The notes under the pieces were generated by a model. The model was not told where the DNA came from. It did no database searches and was given only the letters and a program-made list of their open reading frames with translations. Shown piece after piece: positions 1 to 8,855 of a stretch of DNA of 64,000 bases. Source of the DNA: an uncultured Christensenellaceae bacterium (GTDB lineage: Bacteria > Bacillota > Clostridia > Christensenellales > Borkfalkiaceae). Every line of letters begins with the position of its first letter. Within the stretch, counting starts at the first letter, position 1. The stretch is taken from the NCBI GenBank assembly GCA_910586985.1, contig CAJUKK010000009.1, forward strand, positions 1-64,000, given 5' to 3'. The translations under genes were made by a program, and so were the position numbers.

Positions 1-53
1 AGAGGAAAGCTGCGGAAGAGATCATAGAAGAATACCAGAATCTCGATTTGTAA
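1..53 (+). CDS. C-terminal end of an unidentified protein (partial)
   Basis: A reading frame enters from the left edge, phased from base 3, and stops at TAA 51-53. Only 16 residues are visible, ending EEYQNLDL. They are acidic and helix-like but too few to assign a family. A strong hairpin about 55 bases downstream fits the end of a transcription unit. The frame could be accidental. Confidence 0.5.
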   Translation, partial: RKAAEEIIEEYQNLDL

Positions 54-107
54 GAGAACGAGGTAAAAAATCACGCTGGCTTTAGACAGTAGTAAAAAGG
101 AACGATA

Positions 108-145
108 AAACAACCCCCGCGGGAATTTCCCGCGGGGGATTGTTT
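108..145. terminator. Strong hairpin terminator
   Basis: The arms CCCCCGCGGG (114-123) and CCCGCGGGGG (129-138) pair around an AATTT loop. The stem is extended by flanking AAACAA and TTGTTT. It separates the partial upstream gene from the dut promoter and could work in both directions. Confidence 0.8.
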
Positions 146-217
146 CAAGGCTAATGAAAAAATTGCGATCGAAATCGTATAGAAATATATGTTTTTTGTC
201 CAATCGGTATGTCGCGC

Positions 218-246
218 TTGACTTTGATATTGTGATTGGTTATAAT
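218..246 (+). promoter_or_regulatory. Promoter of the dut-trmB operon
   Basis: TTGACT at 218-223 and TATAAT at 241-246 are separated by exactly 17 bases, a near-consensus sigma-A promoter. The dut start codon lies about 49 bases beyond the -10 box. Confidence 0.8.
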
Positions 247-294
247 GAAACTGTTGAGGAATTTTGATAAAATATAATGTTTTGGAGAAAACAT

Positions 295-726
295 ATGAAA
301 GTTAATGTAAAAATATTATCCCCTAATGCGCACTTGCCGACTTACGGCTCGAAATATTCGGCCGGCGCGGATCTCTATGCTGCCGAAGGTGCAGAAATCA
401 ATGCAGGCGAAACATGTTTTTTACATACGGGAATTGCAGTTGAGCTTCCGATCGGTATGGTCGGTCTTGTATATGCGCGCAGCGGTCTCTCTTGTAAAAA
501 TGATCTTGCTCCCGCCAACAAAGTGGGTGTTATCGACTGTGATTATCGCGGCGAAATTATGGTTGCACTTCACAATCACGGCAGGGAAAAACGTATAGTT
601 GCGGCAGGAGATCGTATTGCGCAACTTGTAATTGCGCCTTACTACGTTGCGGAATTTTGCGCGGCGGAAGAACTTTCCGACACAGTGCGCGGCGAGGGCG
701 GATTCGGCTCTACGGGGAATAAGTGA
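295..726 (+). CDS. dut: dUTP diphosphatase (dUTPase)
   Basis: Hydrolyses dUTP to dUMP and pyrophosphate, keeping uracil out of DNA and supplying dUMP for thymidylate synthesis. The five motifs of trimeric dUTPases are visible in order: GAGADLYA, ARSGLS, GVIDCDYRGE, RIAQLVI and the glycine-rich C-terminal RGEGGFGSTG that closes over the active site. The length of about 143 residues is normal for the family. An upstream ATG at 277 is open in frame, but the ATG at 295 has GGAGA six bases ahead and begins at the usual place, so I prefer 295. The stop codon is one base from the trmB start, indicating an operon. Confidence 0.95.
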   Translation: MKVNVKILSPNAHLPTYGSKYSAGADLYAAEGAEINAGETCFLHTGIAVELPIGMVGLVYARSGLSCKNDLAPANKVGVIDCDYRGEIMVALHNHGREKRIVAAGDRIAQLVIAPYYVAEFCAAEELSDTVRGEGGFGSTGNK

Positions 727-727
727 T

Positions 728-1405
728 ATGAGAATGCGTAGAAAACGCAACCTTGAACCGCGCATGGATGCATGCGCGGATATTCTTGTGGCGCGCGGCA
801 GACCATGCCTTAATTTAAAAGAAGCGGCGGAAAATTATCGCGCGTTGATCGATGCGGAAAAAATATTCGGAAACTGCAATCCTGTTCATTTGGAAATCGG
901 TTGCGGGAACGGCGGTTTTTTAAAAGAGGTTGCCCGACGCAATCCCCAAATTAATTTTCTTGCGGTGGAGGTTTGTTCTAATGTAATTCTCACTGCAATG
1001 GAAAATGTGAAGGCAGCAAAACTTACTAACGTTCGATTTTTAAACATTCCCGCAGAGACGCTGGAATGCTATATAGCGCCCCATTGCGTGGAAAGGATTT
1101 ATTTGAATTTTTCAACGCCGTTACCTGAAAAGGGGCGGGAAAAACAGCGGTTGACCTCGTCGCGCTTTTTGGCTATCTATAAGACACTTTTAACAGAACA
1201 CGGGGAAGTTTGGCAAAAGACGGACAGCGAACAGTTTTTCGATTACTCTTTGGAACAGTATACTGCAAATGGATTTATCGTAAAAGAAATAACGAGGGAT
1301 TTACATCACAGCGAATATGCGTTGGAAAATGTTGTGACCGAGTACGAGGCGCAGTTTGCGGGGAGAGGATTACCGATTTACCGCGCGGTTGCCATTCTCG
1401 AATGA
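728..1405 (+). CDS. trmB: tRNA (guanine-N7)-methyltransferase, with an altered catalytic motif
   Basis: A SAM-dependent methyltransferase of the TrmB family, which makes m7G46 in the variable loop of tRNAs. The SAM-binding motif is LEIGCGNGGF (about residues 55-64), the inner KTD is kept, and the C-terminal TEYEAQF...G.PIYR block is typical. The most conserved motif of the family, NFSDPWPKKRH in Bacillota, reads NFSTPLPEKGR here. The aspartate is threonine (T130) and the tryptophan is leucine, so activity or specificity may differ. The start at 728 follows the dut stop by one base; ATG 734 in the same frame is an alternative. Confidence 0.85.
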   Translation: MRMRRKRNLEPRMDACADILVARGRPCLNLKEAAENYRALIDAEKIFGNCNPVHLEIGCGNGGFLKEVARRNPQINFLAVEVCSNVILTAMENVKAAKLTNVRFLNIPAETLECYIAPHCVERIYLNFSTPLPEKGREKQRLTSSRFLAIYKTLLTEHGEVWQKTDSEQFFDYSLEQYTANGFIVKEITRDLHHSEYALENVVTEYEAQFAGRGLPIYRAVAILE

Positions 1406-1414
1406 GAGGAATAT

Positions 1415-2518
1415 ATGGATTTGCATTTTCATATGCCGACGGAGATATTTTTTGGGCGTGATTGCGTATCGGCATACGGGGAGAGGCTTAAAGCGCTCGG
1501 GCACAGTGCGCTCATTGTTACGGGGAAGTCCTCCAAGATAAACGGAGCGCTTGGCGATCTTTGCATTGCCCTCGATAAAAACGGACAAACGTATACGGTT
1601 TTCGACCGTGTAAAACCAAATCCGACGATCGCATGCGTTAGAGAAGGAATTGCACTTTTAAAAAGTGCGAACGCAGATTTTATCGTAGGGCTTGGCGGAG
1701 GGTCGCCCATGGATGCGGCAAAGGCGATTGCTTTGCTTGCAGTGGCAGACCGTGCGGACGAGGACGTTTTTTCGGGCGGATACGGGATTTACGCGCTTCC
1801 CATGGCGCATATTCCTACGACGGCGGGTACGGGCAGCGAGGTTACGCCCTATGCTATTCTTACAAATGATGTACAAGAAACAAAGACAAGTATTACAAGT
1901 CCCGCGCTTTTTCCCAAGTTTGCTTTTCTCGACGGAAAATATTTAAAGAACGCGCCGCGTTCGACTCTGATTTATCCGGCGCTCGATGCGTTTTCTCATG
2001 CCGTAGAGGGGATTTTATCGCGTAAAGGTAACGAAATTTCAAATAATTTTGCATGTGAAAGTTTAAAAGTACTCTATCCGATTCTCAAAAAAATGTCCGT
2101 AACCGCGCCGATTGAAAACGATTTGGACGCTTTGCTCTATGCTTCCATGCTTGCGGGAATAACGATTGCACAATCGGGTACGACGGCGGTTCACGGAATG
2201 GGATATTATCTTACTTATTTTTACGGGATAGATCACGGCAGAGCAAATGCGTTGTTGCTTGGCGAGACTTTAAAGCTTTGTAAGAAAAAAGACGTCTCTT
2301 TGCTCGGCAAGATTGAGGATGCCTGCAAAGAGAGCGCGGATGAAATATGCGTAGTGCTCGACCGTCTCCTCGGAAAACGCGAGGATATTCCCAAAGATCG
2401 ACTTCTGGATTTTGCAAAACATTCGGTTTTTAATAAAAATATTAAAAAATCAGCCTATGAACCTACTCCCGAGGAGATTAAACACATTTATCTGCGTTCT
2501 TTTTGTAAGAATGATTGA
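1415..2518 (+). CDS. Iron-containing alcohol dehydrogenase
   Basis: A cytoplasmic group III (Fe-type) NAD(P)-dependent alcohol dehydrogenase of 367 residues. It shows the NAD-binding GGGSPMDAAK loop, the TAGTGSEVT segment, and metal-ligand regions ALDAFSHAVEG and HGMGYYL...GIDHGRANALLL. Its closest resemblance is to butanol or 1,3-propanediol dehydrogenase-like enzymes; the substrate cannot be told from sequence. GAGAGGAATAT before ATG 1415 gives a good ribosome binding site, and it lies 9 bases after trmB. Confidence 0.9.
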   Translation: MDLHFHMPTEIFFGRDCVSAYGERLKALGHSALIVTGKSSKINGALGDLCIALDKNGQTYTVFDRVKPNPTIACVREGIALLKSANADFIVGLGGGSPMDAAKAIALLAVADRADEDVFSGGYGIYALPMAHIPTTAGTGSEVTPYAILTNDVQETKTSITSPALFPKFAFLDGKYLKNAPRSTLIYPALDAFSHAVEGILSRKGNEISNNFACESLKVLYPILKKMSVTAPIENDLDALLYASMLAGITIAQSGTTAVHGMGYYLTYFYGIDHGRANALLLGETLKLCKKKDVSLLGKIEDACKESADEICVVLDRLLGKREDIPKDRLLDFAKHSVFNKNIKKSAYEPTPEEIKHIYLRSFCKND

Positions 2519-2543
2519 CAAAATATGGACGAAGATTTATAAT
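2515..2543 (+). promoter_or_regulatory. Promoter of the glycosyltransferase gene
   Basis: TTGACA at 2515-2520, 17-base spacer, TATAAT at 2538-2543. The -35 box overlaps the stop codon of the dehydrogenase. It gives the next gene its own consensus promoter with a 5' leader of about 50 bases. Confidence 0.85.
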
Positions 2544-2598
2544 GTGTTACGGCATAAAAAGACGCATACTATAATAAATTAAACAAGAGAGGACGAAC

Positions 2599-3990
2599 AT
2601 GGAGTGGCACGAAACATTATATAATGTGCTCACACAAATTAACAACGTGGTTCTTATTTGTATCGGAATCCCGTTTATGTTGCAATTTTTATTTATGTTG
2701 CTTTCGTGGCTGCCCAAGAAACAGTTTAAAAAGAGCGATAAAAAGCACAGAATTTGTGTGGTTATACCGGCGCATAACGAAGAGGACGTTATTTACGACA
2801 CCGTAAAATTGCTTTTTGATAAGCAGACGTACCCCAAAGAGCTGTTTGACGTTTACGTTGTGGCGCATAACTGCGATGACAGAACGGCGGAGCGCGCTCG
2901 CGCCGCAGGTGCGACGGTTTTTGAACTGAACGATCCCGATCCCTCTCATAGGCGCGTGTCGTACGCTCTCAAACATATCTACGACAAGGTTTTGGAGACG
3001 GGGATCGAATATGACTTTTCCATCCGTCTCGATGCGGATAATCATATCAACGATGATTTTTTCTCGCTTATGAACGACGCTTTTGCAAGCGGAGTCAAAA
3101 TTGCCCGTCCCTATGAATCGGCGCTGAACATGACCCAGAATCAGTTTACGCGCGCTTGCGGACTATATTATATTTTTGATTCGCGTTTTTCGAGCCGCGT
3201 TCGCGAACGATTGCATCTCGATGCGCACGTAAACGGTCCCGGATCGCTTACAGATATGAAAATAATCAAAGAGATCGGCGGTTACGATACAAAGAGTATC
3301 TGCGAGGATACGGAGTTCTGTTTTAAGCGCATGCTCGACGGATATCGCTGTCACTTTGTCGAAGATGCGGTCGTGTATGAAGATTTGCCTTCGTCGTTTA
3401 AAGATACGCTCAACCGTAACAAGCGAATCGCTTCGGGAAACGTACGTCTGCTCGGTCGTTACACGTTGCCGATGTTGTGGAACACCGTTAAGCAATTGCG
3501 CTTTTCGTTTATCGAGCAGATTCTCACGTATATGTTCATGATTATCTGTTTGATCCTCTGCACGTGGCTTCCCGGTTACTATATTTATGCATTTACCTAT
3601 CTGGGCGTAAACGGTTATTTTACAAACGATGCCGTAGCGGCGGCAGGACTTGTCGGTCCCGGATTCTGGCAGTTATTGCTCATAGTCGGCGCGGCGCTTG
3701 TGTTCCTGTTCTTCTTCGTCGGATTGTTGCAGGGGTTTGTACTCGTGTTATGCGACTATAAAAAGATGGGCGCCAAAAAGCGCAGAGAGCTCTTTTCCGG
3801 CGTGCTGCTGTTTCCCGCGTTCACGGTTGTATATTGTATAACTATGGCGATCGGATTGTTCAGTCGTCCCAAATGGAATAAGATTAACCGCAATACGGGC
3901 GGTACGTTGCCCGTTTCGTCGGAAGAAACAGAGCCTCTGGAACAGGAGGCGGCTTTGGATGATGGTTCCGGCAAAGAAAAGTCAGAATAA
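2599..3990 (+). CDS. Membrane glycosyltransferase, family 2
   Basis: A 463-residue membrane protein. One N-terminal transmembrane helix (about residues 15-37) precedes a GT-A domain with VVIPAHNEED (nucleotide-sugar binding), RLDADN (DxD-like metal site), GPGSLTD, and ICEDTEFCFK (catalytic ED). About four helices follow (residues 300-440), then an acidic tail. This layout matches processive or lipid-linked polysaccharide glycosyltransferases that work at the inner face of the membrane. The sugar and acceptor are unknown. It stands alone between two promoters. Confidence 0.88.
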   Translation: MEWHETLYNVLTQINNVVLICIGIPFMLQFLFMLLSWLPKKQFKKSDKKHRICVVIPAHNEEDVIYDTVKLLFDKQTYPKELFDVYVVAHNCDDRTAERARAAGATVFELNDPDPSHRRVSYALKHIYDKVLETGIEYDFSIRLDADNHINDDFFSLMNDAFASGVKIARPYESALNMTQNQFTRACGLYYIFDSRFSSRVRERLHLDAHVNGPGSLTDMKIIKEIGGYDTKSICEDTEFCFKRMLDGYRCHFVEDAVVYEDLPSSFKDTLNRNKRIASGNVRLLGRYTLPMLWNTVKQLRFSFIEQILTYMFMIICLILCTWLPGYYIYAFTYLGVNGYFTNDAVAAAGLVGPGFWQLLLIVGAALVFLFFFVGLLQGFVLVLCDYKKMGAKKRRELFSGVLLFPAFTVVYCITMAIGLFSRPKWNKINRNTGGTLPVSSEETEPLEQEAALDDGSGKEKSE

Positions 3991-4014
3991 AAATTAAAAA
4001 AATCATTTGATTGC

Positions 4015-4043
4015 TTGACAATGCACGGCACATTTGTTACAAT
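4015..4043 (+). promoter_or_regulatory. Promoter upstream of the riboswitch
   Basis: TTGACA 4015-4020, 17-base spacer, TACAAT 4038-4043. Transcription starting near 4050 would run directly into the manganese riboswitch. Confidence 0.8.
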
Positions 4044-4065
4044 CACCATGTAAACTTAATATACG

Positions 4066-4161
4066 CCTAAAAGGGAGTAGAAAACGTTTTTGCAAAACGT
4101 GCGTTGTTCGTCAATACGTTATCTTAAGATATCCGGAGACGCTTAAATTTCGAGACTTTTA
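4066..4161 (+). promoter_or_regulatory. yybP-ykoY manganese riboswitch aptamer
   Basis: The leader has the hallmark elements of the yybP-ykoY class: GGGAGTAG after an A-rich 5' strand, GTTCGTCAATACG, CCGGAGACGC, and a closing CGAGACTTTTA. The 5' strand UAAAAG (4068-4073) can pair with CUUUUA (4156-4161) to close helix P1. The class binds Mn2+ and usually turns on exporters or related cation transporters. Here it precedes a CaCA exchanger gene. Confidence 0.85.
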
Positions 4162-4190
4162 CTGAATTTTTTCAGTAAAAGTCTTTTTTT
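4154..4190 (+). terminator. Riboswitch-controlled intrinsic terminator
   Basis: GACTTTTACTGAA (4154-4166) pairs with TTCAGTAAAAGTC (4171-4183) around a TTTT loop and is followed by seven T. Its 5' arm uses the same bases as the 3' strand of aptamer helix P1. The ligand-bound aptamer would therefore block the terminator, giving an Mn2+-induced ON switch. Confidence 0.85.
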
Positions 4191-4257
4191 GTGATGAAGA
4201 CGACGGCAGAATCATATTTTATCGGCAGAGTGAGAATTAAAAAATTTCGGGGAAAGT

Positions 4258-5226
4258 ATGTTTATTAATATTCTGTTGCTCATATTGGGCATGGCGCTGC
4301 TTGTAAAAGGGGCGGATTGGTTTGTCAACGGATCGAGTGCGATTGCAAAGGCGTTGAGGATACCTCCGCTCGTGGTCGGACTTACGCTCGTGTCTATGGG
4401 AACGAGCGCGCCCGAGGCTTCGGTGAGTATTCATAGCGCGCTGAACGGCATGAGCGATATGAGCATCGGGAATGTAGTCGGATCGAATATATTTAATACG
4501 TTGCTTATTCTCGGCGTCAGTTCGATCATTGTCCCGCTGTCCGTCAGTAAAGAGATGAAAAAATACGACGTTCCCGTAATGATCGTCATATATGCCGTTC
4601 TTATTTTGTTTTCCTTTGTGATTACGCCTTTTCGGTTGGATATTTACGAGGCTGTAACGATGCTCGTAATTTTCATCGGATATACTGTATTTTTGATTTT
4701 GCGGACAAATCGGGAAAATCAGAGAAAGAAAAAGAGCGGACAAATTTCCGGCGAGCAGAGAGCGGAGAGTAATGCGAAACCGCTATGGCTGAGTCTGCTT
4801 TTTGCCGCTGTCGGACTTGCGGGGATTATATTCGGTGGAAATATTGTCGTAGACAACGCGGCGGCGGTCGCAAAGGCTCTTGGAATGAGCGAAACTTTGG
4901 TCGGACTTACGATCGTTGCGGTCGGTACGTCTCTTCCCGAACTTGTTACGAGCATCGTCGCTTCGATCAAAAAAGAGGATGCGATTGCGCTTGGCAACGT
5001 TGTCGGATCGAATATTTTTAATATCGTTTTTATTTTGGGGTTGTCTTCCGCAATTTCTCCGCTAACGTTTGATCGTACGGCGATAACGGATATGGCAGTA
5101 ATGTTCGGATCAGGTTTGCTCGTAATGATAATTGCGCTTATTGGAAAAAAAACGACGCGCATACAGGGAATTCTGATGACGTTTTTGTATATCGCTTATT
5201 TTATTTACATAATTATCAGAAACTAA
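4258..5226 (+). CDS. Cation/Ca2+ exchanger, YrbG family (CaCA superfamily)
   Basis: A 322-residue integral membrane antiporter with about ten helices and the two alpha repeats of the CaCA superfamily: GLTLVSMGTSAPE near residue 40 and GLTIVAVGTSLPE near residue 215. Each is followed by a GNVVGSNIFN segment. A hydrophilic loop around residues 145-170 separates the halves. Family members exchange Na+ or H+ for Ca2+ or other divalent ions. The Mn2+ riboswitch in the leader suggests Mn2+ efflux as the physiological role here, which is inference. GGGGAAAGT lies just ahead of ATG 4258. Confidence 0.9.
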   Translation: MFINILLLILGMALLVKGADWFVNGSSAIAKALRIPPLVVGLTLVSMGTSAPEASVSIHSALNGMSDMSIGNVVGSNIFNTLLILGVSSIIVPLSVSKEMKKYDVPVMIVIYAVLILFSFVITPFRLDIYEAVTMLVIFIGYTVFLILRTNRENQRKKKSGQISGEQRAESNAKPLWLSLLFAAVGLAGIIFGGNIVVDNAAAVAKALGMSETLVGLTIVAVGTSLPELVTSIVASIKKEDAIALGNVVGSNIFNIVFILGLSSAISPLTFDRTAITDMAVMFGSGLLVMIIALIGKKTTRIQGILMTFLYIAYFIYIIIRN

Positions 5227-5244
5227 TTTTATACAGGAGATTAT

Positions 5245-6915
5245 ATGAATATTGCAATGGTGGTAACCTCGGTATTATCGTTGATTGCAGGCGTGGGAAT
5301 ATTTCTCATCGCCTGTACGATGATGAGTTCCAATCTGGAGTCGCTCGGCAGCAAAAAGCTGAAAGCGTTGTTTGCAAAAACATCGAAAAGTAAACTCGTG
5401 GGCGTGGGGGTAGGCGCGGCGACGACGGCGGTAATACAGAGTTCGAGCGCGACTTCCGTTATGGTGATCGGATTTGTCAATGCGGGAATTATGACGCTGG
5501 CGCAGGCGGCGACTGTTATATTCGGCGCAAATATCGGAACGACGATCACAGGGCAGCTTGTTGCGCTCGGTATGTTCGGCGACAGCGCGATTTCCACGTC
5601 GGTCATATTTGCGACGTTTGCGGGGATCGGAGCGTTTGTGCTTACCTTCGCAAAAAAGGATCGAGTGCAAAAAATCGGCGGAATTATGGCGGGTTTCGGT
5701 ATGCTGTTTGTCGGACTTTCCGCAATGAGCGGCGCGATGGCGTTTTTTTCCGAATTGGATTCCGTAAAAAACTTTCTTGCCATGTTCCGTAATCCGTTGC
5801 TGCTTGTTCTGATCGGCGCAATACTGACTGCCGTTGTGCAAAGTTCCTCCGTTATGACTTCGATGACGATTACGATGGTCGTAACCGGATTGATTTCTCT
5901 CAATCAGGGAATTTATATCACGATGGGAGCAAATATTGGAACTTGCGTTACCGCGATGATTGCGGGACTCACGAGTACGAAAAACGCTAAGCGCACGGCT
6001 CTCATCCATCTTATTTTTAATGTGAGCGGCGTTGTCGTGTTTTTGTTGATTGGCTTATGTCTGCGGCTCGGAGGCATCGATTACGGCTGGTTATTTACAA
6101 AAATATTTCCGCATGCGCCGCAGATTCAACTTTCCATGTTCCATACGATATTCAACGTCGCCACCGTCGCACTTGTTTTACCGATGACGAATTGGCTTGT
6201 AAAACTCGTTGAAAAGATTGTGCCAGACAAACAGAGCGGCGATGAGTTGAGAGGGGAGCCGCGTTTGCGCTTTGTCGAAGAGCATATGCTGAAAAATCCG
6301 CCCGTTGCTGTACAGCAGATCAAATACGAAATTATGGGTATGGCGAAATTGTCCATAACGAATTTTGATATTTCAGCCGATTTGGTCTGTACGCTCGACG
6401 GAAAGAGGGCGGAGGAATTTCAGCGTAACGAAAAACAACTGAATTTTATCAACGCCGCGCTGGCAGGTTTTATTGCAAAATTGTTGAAGTCCGAGCTGAG
6501 CGAGAGAGACCGTATCTATCTTACCACGGCATTTCGCTCAATCACGGACTTAGAGCGCGTCGGTGACTATGCGGAAAATATGATGGAATATGCGGGAAAA
6601 CTGACGGATGCGGGTGCGGCTTTTTCCGAAGATGCGAAAACCGAGATCGTGCAATTGCAAAATATGATTCATTCGCTGTTCGGGTTTGTAATGTCGGCTT
6701 ATGAAAATTGCGATAAAACTTCTCTGAAAAAGGCTTATGAAATAGAGGAAGAAATCGATCGTTTTACAGCGCGGATGGCGGAGAATCATATCGTGCGGCT
6801 GAATGAGAACGCCTGCACGCCCGAAGTCGGGGCGCAGTATCTTTCGCTTTCCGCAAATGTCGAACGGATTGCGGATCACTATATCAACGTTGCTAAAACC
6901 ATTCTGATCTCTTGA
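5245..6915 (+). CDS. Na+/phosphate cotransporter with C-terminal PhoU-like domain
   Basis: A 556-residue NptA/YjbB-type transporter. The membrane domain (about residues 1-330) has the duplicated signature QSSSATSVM...GANIGTT and QSSSVMTS...GANIGTC. The cytoplasmic C-terminal part (about 340-556) is helical and PhoU-like (YLTTAFRSITDLERVGDYAENM). It starts 18 bases after the exchanger with an AGGAG site and is probably in the same riboswitch-controlled transcript. The family moves inorganic phosphate with sodium; several bacterial members act in Pi efflux. Confidence 0.9.
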   Translation: MNIAMVVTSVLSLIAGVGIFLIACTMMSSNLESLGSKKLKALFAKTSKSKLVGVGVGAATTAVIQSSSATSVMVIGFVNAGIMTLAQAATVIFGANIGTTITGQLVALGMFGDSAISTSVIFATFAGIGAFVLTFAKKDRVQKIGGIMAGFGMLFVGLSAMSGAMAFFSELDSVKNFLAMFRNPLLLVLIGAILTAVVQSSSVMTSMTITMVVTGLISLNQGIYITMGANIGTCVTAMIAGLTSTKNAKRTALIHLIFNVSGVVVFLLIGLCLRLGGIDYGWLFTKIFPHAPQIQLSMFHTIFNVATVALVLPMTNWLVKLVEKIVPDKQSGDELRGEPRLRFVEEHMLKNPPVAVQQIKYEIMGMAKLSITNFDISADLVCTLDGKRAEEFQRNEKQLNFINAALAGFIAKLLKSELSERDRIYLTTAFRSITDLERVGDYAENMMEYAGKLTDAGAAFSEDAKTEIVQLQNMIHSLFGFVMSAYENCDKTSLKKAYEIEEEIDRFTARMAENHIVRLNENACTPEVGAQYLSLSANVERIADHYINVAKTILIS

Positions 6916-6922
6916 CGATATC

Positions 6923-6959
6923 AAAAAACGACGCCGTAAATTTAGCGGCGTCGTTTTTT
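6923..6959. terminator. Bidirectional terminator between convergent genes
   Basis: CGACGCCG (6929-6936) pairs with CGGCGTCG (6946-6953), with A6 on the left and T6 on the right. It serves both the phosphate transporter and the leftward radA operon. Confidence 0.9.
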
Positions 6960-6980
6960 ATCAATGACTCAATTTTATAT

Positions 6981-8339
6981 TTACAGGACTTTTAACATTT
7001 GCGATACGTAGTTGACGGGGATTAGCTCTATTTTATCTTTATATTTTTCGCACGCCTTCATGTTTTTTGCGGGCAGGATCACTCGCTTAAAACCCATTTT
7101 TACACATTCGTTAACGCGCTTGTCTGCAAAATTCACACCGCGGACTTCTCCCGTCAATCCGACTTCGCCGAAGACCGCCGTATACTTATCGATCGCGGTC
7201 ATCCGTTCGGCGGAGACAAGCGCGGCGCATACGGCGAGATCGGCGCTCGGTTCGTTGAGTTTGATACCGCCCATTGCGTTGAGGTAAACGTCCTGCGTGC
7301 CGAGCGCAACGCCGCATCGCTTTTCGAGTACTGCTATGAGGACGACGAGGCGGTTAAAATCAACTCCGAGCGACATTCTGCGCGGCAAGCCGTAGGCAGT
7401 CTTTGCGATCAGAGTCTGAATTTCTACCATCATGCAGCGGTTTCCCGTCTCGCTTGGAGTGACAACCGCACCTGCGGCAATTCCGCGCGTGTCGGATAGA
7501 AAGAGGGCGGAGTAGTCCGAAAGTCCGTAAATGCCTTCGCCCGTCATCTCGAATACGCCGACTTCCTGAACCGAGCCGAAACGGTTTTTTACGGCGCGCA
7601 GAATTTTAAAGTTCTCCGTGCGTTCGCCCTCGAAATAGAGCACCGTGTCCATGATGTGTTCGAGCACTTTCGGTCCCGCCAGCGTTCCTTCTTTCGTAAC
7701 GTGTCCCACAATAAAAAAGGTAATGTTTTTTGATTTTGCAATGCGCATGAGGCGCGACGCGCACTCGCGCACTTGCCCGACGCTGCCTGCCGCCGAGGTA
7801 AGCGCATCGGTATATACCGCCTGTATTGAATCGACGATTACATATTCCGCACCCTCGAATGCCTCCTCCGCACTGTCGATATTCGTCTCGTTCAGGAGCA
7901 GCAAATTATCCGAATTGAGACCTAATCGCTCGCAACGGAGTTTGACCTGCGAACAGCTCTCTTCTGCGGAGAGGTATAGAACTTTATGTTCTTTTGCAAG
8001 ATGTGCTGCAACCTGTGTGAGCAGAGTTGATTTGCCGACTCCCGGATCGCCGCCGACAAGCACGAGTGACCCGCGTACGATTCCTCCGCCGAGTACGACG
8101 TCAAGCTCGGATATTCCGGAGGGAGTACGTTCGTATTTTTCGTAAGCTATTTGCGAGAGGGGAACTGCACGGGACTGAACAGCGTTTTTATATCCTCCCG
8201 ATTTTTTTGCAACGGGCGGGGGAGCGATCGTTTCCTCTATAAGAGAATTAAACTTTCCGCAACCCAAACAGCGCCCCAGCCACTTGGGCGAGGTGTATCC
8301 GCATTCGGAGCATACAAATTGTGTGTTGGATTTTGCCAT
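6981..8339 (-). CDS. radA: DNA repair protein RadA (Sms)
   Basis: A 452-residue RecA-like branch-migration helicase for homologous recombination. The domains are an N-terminal zinc finger CSECGYTSPKWLGRCLGC, a RecA core with Walker A GGDPGVGKST, the RadA-specific KNRFG motif (KNRFGSVQEVGVFEM), and a C-terminal Lon-protease-like domain. It is last in the leftward rqcP-ispDF-GNAT-radA operon, just before the shared terminator. Confidence 0.95.
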   Translation of the reverse strand: MAKSNTQFVCSECGYTSPKWLGRCLGCGKFNSLIEETIAPPPVAKKSGGYKNAVQSRAVPLSQIAYEKYERTPSGISELDVVLGGGIVRGSLVLVGGDPGVGKSTLLTQVAAHLAKEHKVLYLSAEESCSQVKLRCERLGLNSDNLLLLNETNIDSAEEAFEGAEYVIVDSIQAVYTDALTSAAGSVGQVRECASRLMRIAKSKNITFFIVGHVTKEGTLAGPKVLEHIMDTVLYFEGERTENFKILRAVKNRFGSVQEVGVFEMTGEGIYGLSDYSALFLSDTRGIAAGAVVTPSETGNRCMMVEIQTLIAKTAYGLPRRMSLGVDFNRLVVLIAVLEKRCGVALGTQDVYLNAMGGIKLNEPSADLAVCAALVSAERMTAIDKYTAVFGEVGLTGEVRGVNFADKRVNECVKMGFKRVILPAKNMKACEKYKDKIELIPVNYVSQMLKVL

Positions 8340-8352
8340 TTTCTAATCCTTA

Positions 8353-8853
8353 TTAACTTACTTCAAATATTAACACTTTGGAGGGAGTGCCGTCGTAGTA
8401 ATCTTCATTGCCGCGAATGATTTCAAAGCGATTGCCGGAGACTTCGGCGGCGATTTTTTGCCAAAAAATCTCACTTCCCTTGTTCTTCGGGTGATATTTG
8501 ATTTGCCAAATACCCTTGTAGTGTTCAAACAGCATCTTCATGACGGCTGTTCCCACGCCTTTTCTGCGATACTGATAGGCAATAAAAAATTCAGCGATTG
8601 CCCAGTCAAGCGGCGCCGGACCTTCCGCGCGTTTAAAAACAAGTGCAAGTCCGGCAAGCTTTCCGTCAACATATATAAAATAAGGAATGCGGTTTTCATC
8701 GGTAAAATAGCTGTCGTTATGGCTATCGCGAAATAGTCCGGTATCGTCGAAGGGGAGTAAGTCGTATTGAGAAAACTCATAGATGTGTTTCTCCATGAGG
8801 TTGTTTAAGGTATCCTTTTGATTTGCCGTAACGATTTTTAATTGAATCTCCAT
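8353..8853 (-). CDS. GNAT-family N-acetyltransferase
   Basis: About 166 residues with the acetyl-CoA-binding core YQYRRKGVGTAVMKMLFEHYKG, matching the RRxGxGxA/G motif A of GNAT enzymes. The substrate cannot be predicted. Two in-frame starts exist. ATG 8857-8859 overlaps the ispDF stop as ATGA but is only one base from AAAGGAG. ATG 8851-8853 is seven bases from it and is preferred. Confidence 0.8.
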   Translation of the reverse strand: MEIQLKIVTANQKDTLNNLMEKHIYEFSQYDLLPFDDTGLFRDSHNDSYFTDENRIPYFIYVDGKLAGLALVFKRAEGPAPLDWAIAEFFIAYQYRRKGVGTAVMKMLFEHYKGIWQIKYHPKNKGSEIFWQKIAAEVSGNRFEIIRGNEDYYDGTPSKVLIFEVS

Positions 8854-8855
8854 AT

